In this document: positions 1-6,963 of the stretch, piece after piece
Position numbering within the stretch: position 1 is the stretch's first letter
Layout of the letters: every line of letters starts with the position of its first letter
NCBI GenBank assembly: GCA_023146115.1
Contig: JAGLCS010000002.1
Location: forward strand, 1 to 62,273
DNA from: Abyssibacter sp.
GTDB lineage: Bacteria; Pseudomonadota; Gammaproteobacteria; Nevskiales; OUC007
Length of the DNA stretch: 62,273 bases
Direction of reading: 5' to 3'
Program-made: the position numbers and the translations under genes
Notes under the pieces: generated by a model
Told to the model about the DNA's origin: nothing
Databases searched by the model: none
What the model saw: only the letters and a program-made list of their open reading frames with translations

Positions 1-61
1 AGCAAAGAAAAGGGGCTCGCCCGGCGGGGCGAAACCCGCCAGTTGAGACCCTGCTAGCAAC

Positions 62-97
62 AAAAAAGCCCGAACAGGCTCACCGCCTGTCCGGGCT
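62..97 (-). terminator. Rho-independent terminator after DUF1329 gene
   Basis: An interrupted inverted repeat (AGCCCG/CGGGCT outside, ACAGGC/GCCTGT inside, loop at 80-84) is flanked by six A residues at 62-67. Read on the minus strand this is a GC-rich stem followed by a U tract, placed just after the minus-strand gene ending at 119. Confidence 0.85.
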
Positions 98-118
98 CGA
101 TGCATTCGACCGATTGGT

Positions 119-1507
119 CTACCGTCGCGCCAGCCGCTTCACATTCGCTGGTGTGAAATGGTCGTTGTCAAAATTCCGCTCCCGCGCCTCGTCTTCCTCG
201 TTGTTCATCGAGAATGCGAGATAACGGCTGTTGAGAATGTCATAGGCGACTTCGATGGCCGGGGCCGAGAAGCCCTGCGCCTCGCCGAACTGTTCACTCA
301 CGCCGTAGGACGGCAGCGTGTGCTGTTCGTGTACACGCCAGAGTTGGCCGCGCTTGTCGTAGATGTCCTGGTGAACAACGGTCCAGGTGTCTTCATCCAC
401 GTAGAAGATGCGCTTGTCGTAGATGTGGCTTGTGCCGTCGCGCACGTTCGCTTCCACAACCCAGACGCGGTGCTTCTCGTAGCGAGTCAGGTCCTGGTTG
501 ATGTGACCGCGGCCCAGGACGTCCTCGTACTCGTACTCGTCGTCGTGAATCTTGTAGGCGTTGTACGGGATGATCATTTCGCGTTTGCCGATCAGCTTCC
601 AGGTGTAGCGATCCATCGCGCCGTTGTAGCTGTCGAGCTGATCGTTGGTCCGCAGCCCGTCAGAGCCGGTGCCTGGGTTGTCGTAGCCGACATTCGGCGC
701 ACGCCGCAAACGCCGCTGACCTGGGTTGTACAGCCAGGCCCGCCGTGGTTCCTTGACCTGGTCCATGGTTTCGTGGACGAGCAGGAATGTTCCGGCCAGG
801 CGTGCCGGGTCTCGGATCTCCTGCATGAAGTAGATCAGCACGTTCTTGAGCGAATCCGGTGTCGCTTCCTTCAGGCTGTAGTTGAACTTGAAGTCCTCGT
901 GCAGCTTCACCAGGTTGTATGCGCCGGAGGACGTGACCGCGGCCTGGACGTTCCAGCGGCTGCCGGACATTCCACGGAAACGCGTCTTGTGGTTCCAGAT
1001 CACCTCGCGGCCAGATTGCGGGATAGGGAACGGGATGCCGATGATGGCGTCGATTAGCGCTTCGCCGTTGGCGCCCAGTGAGGCGCGGGTGGCGTTCTCG
1101 AATGTGGCTTCATAGACGAAGTCAGGCGCGCCATTGCGACGGCGTGTCGCGTACAGGGGCATTTTGAAGTCGTCGAATTTCTTGAATAGCGCCAGCTGGC
1201 CGGGCGACAGCTGGTCGCGGTACTTCGACAGGTTGGCGCTGGTGATTTCGGCGATCGGCTCATCGTCCGGCCAAGGGTTGTAGAGCCGTGTGCCGAAACC
1301 GTCGTATCTGTCTGGCGCTTCGCTGCTGGGCAGACCACCACCCCAGGCAGGAATGGAGCCGTCGGCGTTACCGGCTTTTTCGGCGCCTAGCGGCGTCAGA
1401 TCACCGCCGTCCTTGAGCCGGGCGGCCTCATCGGACGATACCTTTGCGGTGACGCTGAGTGGTACGAGCAATGCGAGCGCGCAGGCCCGCTGAAGAGTGC
1501 TTGGCAT
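119..1507 (-). CDS. DUF1329 domain envelope protein (paralogue 1)
   Basis: A 462-residue exported protein with an N-terminal signal peptide of about 21 residues ending near SVTA. The family (DUF1329) is a periplasmic or outer-membrane-associated group related in fold to lipoprotein-sorting proteins, and its biochemical role is not settled. Family blocks visible include VIWNHKTRFRG, a NVGYDNPGTGSDG segment, DRYTWKLIGKREM and HRVWVVEANVRDG. These blocks recur almost unchanged in the second DUF1329 protein at 10680-12098, so the two are paralogues. A GAGGAG ribosome-binding site lies just upstream of the ATG. It sits downstream of an acyl-CoA ligase on the same strand, and a strong terminator follows it. 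Co-occurrence with DUF1302 and an RND transporter nearby suggests a role in moving hydrophobic substrates across the envelope; that is inference. Confidence 0.85.
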   Translation of the reverse strand: MPSTLQRACALALLVPLSVTAKVSSDEAARLKDGGDLTPLGAEKAGNADGSIPAWGGGLPSSEAPDRYDGFGTRLYNPWPDDEPIAEITSANLSKYRDQLSPGQLALFKKFDDFKMPLYATRRRNGAPDFVYEATFENATRASLGANGEALIDAIIGIPFPIPQSGREVIWNHKTRFRGMSGSRWNVQAAVTSSGAYNLVKLHEDFKFNYSLKEATPDSLKNVLIYFMQEIRDPARLAGTFLLVHETMDQVKEPRRAWLYNPGQRRLRRAPNVGYDNPGTGSDGLRTNDQLDSYNGAMDRYTWKLIGKREMIIPYNAYKIHDDEYEYEDVLGRGHINQDLTRYEKHRVWVVEANVRDGTSHIYDKRIFYVDEDTWTVVHQDIYDKRGQLWRVHEQHTLPSYGVSEQFGEAQGFSAPAIEVAYDILNSRYLAFSMNNEEDEARERNFDNDHFTPANVKRLARR

Positions 1508-1616
1508 GTGTGTCTCCTCTCGCGACCCGTCGGGTCACGGGTTTGTCCCCAGTTAGATTTTGATTGTGTACGGTGGAGTGTGTCAGCGAACGCAGGCATT
1601 CGCCACCGTTGTTTCG

Positions 1617-1643
1617 GCGAGCCGGGATACCGTCCCGGCTCGC
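1617..1643. repeat. Perfect 11-bp inverted repeat between genes
   Basis: GCGAGCCGGGA at 1617-1627 pairs exactly with TCCCGGCTCGC at 1633-1643 across a 5-base loop. It lies in the 146-base gap between the DUF1329 gene and the acyl-CoA ligase on the same strand. It has no clear U tract on the minus side, so it may be a weak terminator, an mRNA-stabilising hairpin or a repeat element. Confidence 0.6.
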
Positions 1644-1653
1644 ATTCGTCTTG

Positions 1654-3348
1654 CTAGAACCAGACGACCTTGTCGTCGTGGCCGAGCATGGCTTCGACTT
1701 GATCCCGGTAGCGGTCTTCTAGCTGCGGCCGCTTGATCTTCATGGTCGGTGTGATGAGGCCATCTTCGACACTCCATTCCTCGCGGGTGAGGAACAGCTT
1801 GGACACACGTTCGTGTGGCTCGAGTGTCTTGTTCAGTGTCTCGACCTTGCCGGCGAGACGCTTTGCGATGTCTGCATCAGGGTCTTCGCTGTCAATTCTG
1901 ACGATGCCCACGGGCAGTTTCATGCCGCTGCCGATCAGGCAGATCTGGTCGATCGCCCCGTCGGTGGCAAGCTTGTCTTCGATCGGCGCAGGATCGACGT
2001 ACTTGCCCTTGGATGTCTTGAACGCATCCTTGATACGGCCGGTGATGTACAGGAAGCCGTCCTTGTCGATACGGCCCTTGTCGCCGGTGTGCAGCCAGCC
2101 GTCAGTCATCGTTTCGGCGGTTTTTTCTTCGTTCTTGTAGTAGCCGAGCATGGTCGCCGCCGAACGTGCCAATACCTCTTCGGTTTGGTCGTCGATCTTG
2201 ATCTCGACGCCCGGCATCGGCCGGCCGACCGAGCCGATGCGGTTCTCCGCTGGTGTATTGGTCGTGCAATACGCGGAGTTCTCGCTCATGCCGTAGCCCT
2301 GGCAAATGGTCACGCCCAGCTTGGCGAACCAGCTGATCATGGCTTCCGGCATTGGTGCCGCCCCGGAGACAACCATTCGCGCGTTCTGAAGCCCCAGCCC
2401 CGAGATCACCTTTTTGCGGATCAATCCGGAGAGAATCGGGATGCGCAGCAGGCGATCCATTTTCTTCTGTGGCAGCTTTTCGAGAATGCCGGACTGGATA
2501 CGCCCGTAGACCACCGGCACGCCATAAAAACGGGTGGGGGCGACCTCGGCGAGCTGAGAAGCCAGCTTGTCCAGCGACTCCATGAAGGAGATTTCCGCAC
2601 CGACGTAAAGACTGCAGAGTTCCACAACACCGCGCTCGAAAATATGCGCAAGCGGCAGGTAGGAGAAGAAGCGTTCGTCGTCACGGAACTCGAGTCGATT
2701 GATGACGCCGCCCATGGTCTCCCGCGCCGAGCGCGTGCTGAGCATGACGCCCTTGGGGTTGCCCGTCGTGCCCGATGTGTAAATCATCGTATGCACGCTG
2801 TCCGGGTCGTTCGGCTCCCAGTCCTGTAAGGGTGCGTGTTCTTTGATCAGCGCGTCCCAGCCATGATCGGTCTCCGGCACTTCCGGATACGGCAGGCCGA
2901 TGGTCTTGACCGACTCCGGAATGCCTTCGGCGAGTTGCGGCGCATCCATCAACGGACCGAAAAACAGGAATTTGGTTTCGCTGTGTTCCAGCACGTACCG
3001 GGTGGTTTCGGCCGCCTGGTTCGGGTAGATGCCGACGGAGATGCCGCCCGCCATGCCCACGGCAAGATCCGCCATCACCCAGTGGGCGGTGTTCTTGCCG
3101 GTTAGCGCAACCGTTTCGCCTGGCTTCAGGCCCAACGCCTGCAGCGCTGCCGCCATGCGGCGAACCTGATCGGCGACTTCAGCCCAGGTGTATTCACGCC
3201 ATACGCTGTTGATCGGCTGGCGCAGATAAATTGATTTGGGACGTGTCTCCGCCCAGTGGAACAGCATCGCGACCGGGTCGCGATCATGTTGCACCGGTGC
3301 ACTGGGCGCGGATACGTAATTATTCTTTATGGTCAAAGACTGACCCAT
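1654..3348 (-). CDS. Acyl-CoA ligase (AMP-dependent synthetase), long-chain type
   Basis: A 564-residue ANL-superfamily enzyme that would activate a fatty or other carboxylic acid to its CoA thioester with ATP, feeding the beta-oxidation genes in this region. The AMP-binding signature YTSGTTGNPKGV starts at about residue 190. The QGYGMSEN segment and the GWLHTGDKGRIDKDGF hinge region follow, with the catalytic C-terminal lysine region near KIKRPQLEDRY. Its C-terminal residues end HDDKVVWF. The size fits bacterial long-chain fatty acyl-CoA synthetases. The ATG is preceded by a G-rich stretch that can act as a Shine-Dalgarno. It is divergent from the fabG-like gene across a 450-base gap. Exact substrate chain length cannot be read from sequence; a sterol side chain or terpenoid acid is possible. 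Confidence 0.88.
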   Translation of the reverse strand: MGQSLTIKNNYVSAPSAPVQHDRDPVAMLFHWAETRPKSIYLRQPINSVWREYTWAEVADQVRRMAAALQALGLKPGETVALTGKNTAHWVMADLAVGMAGGISVGIYPNQAAETTRYVLEHSETKFLFFGPLMDAPQLAEGIPESVKTIGLPYPEVPETDHGWDALIKEHAPLQDWEPNDPDSVHTMIYTSGTTGNPKGVMLSTRSARETMGGVINRLEFRDDERFFSYLPLAHIFERGVVELCSLYVGAEISFMESLDKLASQLAEVAPTRFYGVPVVYGRIQSGILEKLPQKKMDRLLRIPILSGLIRKKVISGLGLQNARMVVSGAAPMPEAMISWFAKLGVTICQGYGMSENSAYCTTNTPAENRIGSVGRPMPGVEIKIDDQTEEVLARSAATMLGYYKNEEKTAETMTDGWLHTGDKGRIDKDGFLYITGRIKDAFKTSKGKYVDPAPIEDKLATDGAIDQICLIGSGMKLPVGIVRIDSEDPDADIAKRLAGKVETLNKTLEPHERVSKLFLTREEWSVEDGLITPTMKIKRPQLEDRYRDQVEAMLGHDDKVVWF

Positions 3349-3798
3349 GCGTCCCCCTTCTAACGTCGTTGTCGGTTGGTATGGTGGTACCGGCCAGTCC
3401 GGCCGCTTCGACTTGGCGGATCCGGAATCGCGGGCTCGGCGGCGTGCTCGCGATCACGACGAAAGCCGAGGTCGGTGAGACGCCCGGTTTCCGAATGTAC
3501 GATGTGGTACCCGTAGTGGGGCCATAGCGTAGAACGCTTTGCCCGATTGCGCCAATGGCCGGGCGGCGGGGCGCACCTTCCGCGGTGACGGGTCGTCTGG
3601 AGTGCCCCGCCCGTGAGTGTCCGATTGGCCAGACCGCGTGCCGGTCTGCTCCGGCCAGGCCAATGGCCGCGGGGGGGTATTTTCGTTATCGTGCGCCGCA
3701 ACATGCAGGATGGCCTGCAAATGGAATCGATGAGAGGCCGCGCGTCGCGCGCCCGTCGGTCCGCCCCATACTTTTCTTCGAATCCGATGGAGTGATCA
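3349..3798. promoter_or_regulatory. 450-bp divergent intergenic region
   Basis: No convincing gene was found between the divergent acyl-CoA ligase and fabG-like gene. The stretch is expected to carry both promoters. It contains a nested inverted repeat, ATTGGCC (3624-3630) with GGCCAAT (3658-3664) enclosing AGACC/GGTCT (3631-3635/3643-3647). The 11-mer GCCAATGGCCG occurs near 3550 and again at 3660. A GGAG ribosome-binding site at 3789-3792 serves the downstream gene. I could not identify clear sigma-70 hexamers. Confidence 0.4.
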
Positions 3799-5151
3799 AT
3801 GAGTGATTACCTCGTGAAGCTGGCCAGCCAGCCCACACTTCGCAATGTCATCAAATCCGTGGGCCTGCCCACGCCGGTCGGGTTGAGCCGTGGCGGCAAG
3901 CAGTACGCAGACCAGCCGCTGGCAGGACTGCAGGTCCTGGTCGGTACCGTTACCGATGGGGTTGTTGCCAAGGCGGTCAGGGCTGACCTGGACGCGGCCG
4001 GTGCGACGCTGGCTGCCCAGGCCGCCGATGGCGCCAAGTACAATGGATTGGTGCTCGATGCGACCGACATGGAGGGCATCGATGGGCTCAAGCATCTGTA
4101 TAGCTTCTTCCATCCGGTCATGCGTCAGATCGCGCCCAACGGTCGTGTCGTCGTGCTGGCGAGCGAGCCTGCCGAAGGCGCGACTCCCCAGGCCGTGGCC
4201 ACGGCCCGCGCCACCGAAGGTTTCGTGCGCTCGGTCGGTAAGGAAATCGGCAAGCGTGGCGCCACGGCAAACCTGATTCACGTGGCCAAGGGCGCTGAAG
4301 ACCGTCTGGCGGCACCGTTGCGGTTCTTCCTCAGCGGTCATTCGGCTTACGTCGATGCCCAGCCGGTGCATGTGAGCGCCGTGGTGAGCGCTCCGTCCTC
4401 CGTGCCGCTATCGGGCGTGCTGAAGGGCAAGGTCGCGCTGGTGACCGGCGGCGCACGCGGCATCGGTGCCGCCACTGCCGAGCGTCTGGCGGCCGAAGGG
4501 GCTCATGTGGTTTGTCTCGATATCCCGGCCGATGAAGAAACGCTCAACACCACGGTCGCCAAGATCGGCGGTGCGGCATTGCCGATGGACATCACCGATC
4601 CCGACGCTCCGCAGAAGATCGCGACCTACTTCAAGGAGCAGCATGGCGGCGTGGATATTGTGGTCCACAACGCGGGTGTCACGCGTGACAAGACGCTGGC
4701 GAATATGAAAGAGCACCTGTGGGACATGGTGCTGTCGATTAACCTCGGCGCCATTCTGGCAATCGATGAGGTGCTGCTCGGTGACAAGATCATCAATGAC
4801 GGCGGGCGCATTGTCTGCCTGTCCTCGATCGGGGGCATCGCCGGCAACATGGGCCAGACGAACTACGGCGCGACCAAGGCCGGATTGATTGGTTATGTCG
4901 CCGCGCAGTCGGGCGAGCAGGCGGGTCGCGGTATCACGGTGAATGCCGTGGCGCCCGGTTTCATTGAAACGCGGATGACGGCCGAAATGCCGTTCATGAT
5001 CCGTGAGGCAGGCCGCCGGATGAATTCGTTGTCGCAGGGCGGTCAGCCCGAAGATGTTGCGGAGTTGATTAAGTTCCTGACCACGCCCGGTGCCGTGGGC
5101 ATCACCGGTCAGACCATCCGCGTCTGCGGCCAAAGCCTCATCGGAGCCTGA
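3799..5151 (+). CDS. High-molecular-weight 3-oxoacyl-ACP/CoA reductase (FabG4-like)
   Basis: A 450-residue two-domain short-chain dehydrogenase. The first 200 or so residues form an extra N-terminal domain without an intact nucleotide motif, as known for HMW FabG proteins such as mycobacterial FabG4. The C-terminal half is a complete SDR reductase: cofactor motif TGGARGIG at 215-222, HNAG, catalytic Ser343, Tyr356 and Lys360 (YGATK). It would interconvert 3-oxoacyl and 3-hydroxyacyl thioesters. Ordinary FabG is about 245 residues, so the length is diagnostic. A GGAG ribosome-binding site lies 6 bases before the ATG. The MaoC gene follows after 2 bases, so they form an operon and probably catalyse successive steps. 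Confidence 0.9.
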   Translation: MSDYLVKLASQPTLRNVIKSVGLPTPVGLSRGGKQYADQPLAGLQVLVGTVTDGVVAKAVRADLDAAGATLAAQAADGAKYNGLVLDATDMEGIDGLKHLYSFFHPVMRQIAPNGRVVVLASEPAEGATPQAVATARATEGFVRSVGKEIGKRGATANLIHVAKGAEDRLAAPLRFFLSGHSAYVDAQPVHVSAVVSAPSSVPLSGVLKGKVALVTGGARGIGAATAERLAAEGAHVVCLDIPADEETLNTTVAKIGGAALPMDITDPDAPQKIATYFKEQHGGVDIVVHNAGVTRDKTLANMKEHLWDMVLSINLGAILAIDEVLLGDKIINDGGRIVCLSSIGGIAGNMGQTNYGATKAGLIGYVAAQSGEQAGRGITVNAVAPGFIETRMTAEMPFMIREAGRRMNSLSQGGQPEDVAELIKFLTTPGAVGITGQTIRVCGQSLIGA

Positions 5152-5153
5152 TC

Positions 5154-6032
5154 ATGGCTGCTGCAAATCTACAGTACGACGCGCCGCCCTCCGTTTGGGT
5201 GAGCTTCGCCAAGGCTGCCAAGCCCGGTGCCGTGCGGTTGCGCAGCGGACAGGACATTCCTCGCCTGGAGGCGCATCTGGCGCCTGCGCCGGCCTCCACC
5301 CGCACGGTGAACAAGTACCGCAAGCTTTGCGGCTTCGACGCCAACGGCCTGCTGCCGGTCACCTTCCCGCATATCATGGCGGCGCCGTTGCACATGGCGG
5401 TGCTCACGCATGACGCCTTCCCGCTGAAACTGCTGGGCGCAGTGCACATGCGCAATGCCGTCCACCAGTATCGCGCATTGCATGAGAACGAGCCGCTCGC
5501 CGTTCATGTGGCTGTCGAAGGTCATCGCCCGGTGGACAAGGGGCTGGAGTTCGATCTGCAAACGCGGATTCTCGACACCGATGAGCAATGCGTCTGGGAG
5601 AGCACCAGCACCAACCTGATCCGCGATCCGGCCAAGAAATCGGGCGGCGGCAGCAAGGGCTGGGAACCCCCCGCCTGGGATGATTTTGCCGTGGTTGACC
5701 AGTGGAAGGCACCCGGCAATATCGGGCGCCGCTACGGCGTGGTGGCCGGCGACGTGAACCCCATCCACATGCACCCGCTGGCCGCGAAGCTGTTCGGGTT
5801 CAAGCGGGCGATCGCCCACGGCATGTGGTCGTTCGCAAGCTGTGTCGCGCGCAGCGGCGGTGAAGCGATCGAGGGCGCCTGTTCGTTGGACGTGTCTTTC
5901 AAGCGTCCGTTGTTCCTGCCTGGCACGCCCGAGCTACTGAGCCGGACGGTCGGTTCCGAGCAGACGTATCTGCTCACCAACCCTCAGCGCTCCACGCTTT
6001 ATCTGGAAGGTACGATCCAGCCCGCAGGTTGA
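5154..6032 (+). CDS. MaoC-family (R)-specific acyl dehydratase
   Basis: A 292-residue double hot-dog protein. The C-terminal half carries the hydratase signature with the Asp-x4-His pair, Asp200 and His205, in GDVNPIHMHP, followed by RAIAHGMW. This family hydrates or dehydrates enoyl/3-hydroxyacyl thioesters with R stereochemistry. It begins 2 bases after the fabG-like stop codon, so translation is probably coupled. The pairing of a HMW FabG with a MaoC hydratase suggests a reductase-dehydratase module separate from the S-specific FadB/FadJ-type enzyme encoded at 20118-22292. The substrate (ACP or CoA ester) cannot be decided from sequence. Confidence 0.88.
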   Translation: MAAANLQYDAPPSVWVSFAKAAKPGAVRLRSGQDIPRLEAHLAPAPASTRTVNKYRKLCGFDANGLLPVTFPHIMAAPLHMAVLTHDAFPLKLLGAVHMRNAVHQYRALHENEPLAVHVAVEGHRPVDKGLEFDLQTRILDTDEQCVWESTSTNLIRDPAKKSGGGSKGWEPPAWDDFAVVDQWKAPGNIGRRYGVVAGDVNPIHMHPLAAKLFGFKRAIAHGMWSFASCVARSGGEAIEGACSLDVSFKRPLFLPGTPELLSRTVGSEQTYLLTNPQRSTLYLEGTIQPAG

Positions 6033-6048
6033 TCAGGGTGCTGCGTCG

Positions 6049-6894
6049 CTACGCCCGAGAGGGCGTGGCGACCGCCGATTCGTGCTGGGTACGCTGCAGG
6101 AAACGGAGAATGTCGGGCATTAGTCGCGTGGGCCGGGTGCGCAGTTCAAATGGCGATCTGGCCACGATGAATTCGGCATTGGGCAATTCTTGCGACAGTG
6201 CGCGTGCATCCTTCAGGTTGTGCAGCCAATCACCTGCGTGGCCGATCACCAACGTCGGCGCGGCCAGTCGCAGTCGCTCGCGCAGCGGCGGGACAACCGG
6301 GCCGACCAGGACGCCGTGAATGATCGCGGCCATCGTGTCAGGGTCCTGGGACACCGTGTTCAGCACGCTTTGCCAGATCCCTTGACGGGGCGTGGGGAGG
6401 CGACGCAGCATCCGGGACCAGGCGCGCCACGGCTTGGCCCCGTAACGGACGCCGACCATCAGCGGCACCAGCATCAATGCGGCCGCCGGCGCGGCCCGCT
6501 CCATGACCGGCATCTCCAGAAACAGTCCACTGATCCGCTCTGGTGCGCGAACCGCTGCGTGCAAGGCGGTGATCGCACCCAAGGACACGCCGCCGACCAC
6601 GGCGTGTGACCAGCCAAGCTGGTCCAGCAGGGCAATCGCCTGCTCGCCGAAAGCATCAATGCGCAATTCCTGTGCGCGGCCGGGCTTTTCGCTGCGTCCG
6701 TGTCCCAGCAAGTCGAGCAGGGCGACGCGATAACCCGCTTCTGCCAAGGCCGACGCCAGATCCCGGTTCAGCAGGGAATCAATCAGAATGCCGTGCATTA
6801 GCAGCACCGGCGCGCCGTCTTTCGGCCCGATTAATTCGTAGGCCAAGCGGCGCCCGTCATGGATGAAGGCGCCACAGTCATAAAGTGCAGTCAT
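6049..6894 (-). CDS. Alpha/beta hydrolase
   Basis: A 281-residue alpha/beta-hydrolase-fold protein. The oxyanion region is LLMHGI, the nucleophile elbow is GVSLG, and the LLGHGRSEKP segment is typical of esterase/lipase-like members. Near the C-terminus GHAGDWLHNL probably holds the acid and histidine of the triad. No signal peptide, so cytoplasmic. It is convergent with the MaoC gene (16 bases apart) and lies just downstream of the RND transporter on the same strand, so it could hydrolyse a lipid ester imported by the cluster. Specific substrate unknown. Confidence 0.85.
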   Translation of the reverse strand: MTALYDCGAFIHDGRRLAYELIGPKDGAPVLLMHGILIDSLLNRDLASALAEAGYRVALLDLLGHGRSEKPGRAQELRIDAFGEQAIALLDQLGWSHAVVGGVSLGAITALHAAVRAPERISGLFLEMPVMERAAPAAALMLVPLMVGVRYGAKPWRAWSRMLRRLPTPRQGIWQSVLNTVSQDPDTMAAIIHGVLVGPVVPPLRERLRLAAPTLVIGHAGDWLHNLKDARALSQELPNAEFIVARSPFELRTRPTRLMPDILRFLQRTQHESAVATPSRA

Positions 6895-6923
6895 TTCAAT
6901 GATTCTAGCCGCGCTGGGCTGAC

Positions 6924-6958
6924 ACCGCCCCGTCGGCGACGGGCTCCGATGGGGCGGT
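6924..6958. repeat. Inverted repeat at the end of the RND gene
   Basis: ACCGCCCC at 6924-6931 and GGGGCGGT at 6951-6958 are perfect complements with a 19-base loop, directly after the RND gene stop codon. There is no U tract, so this is a hairpin that might attenuate transcription rather than a clear terminator. Confidence 0.4.
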
Positions 6959-6963
6959 CACGA

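Noticed and set aside
3349-3798. Open frames in the divergent gap as possible small genes
   Set aside because: They are Arg/Pro/Gly-rich, overlap each other on both strands, lack ribosome-binding sites and show no motif.
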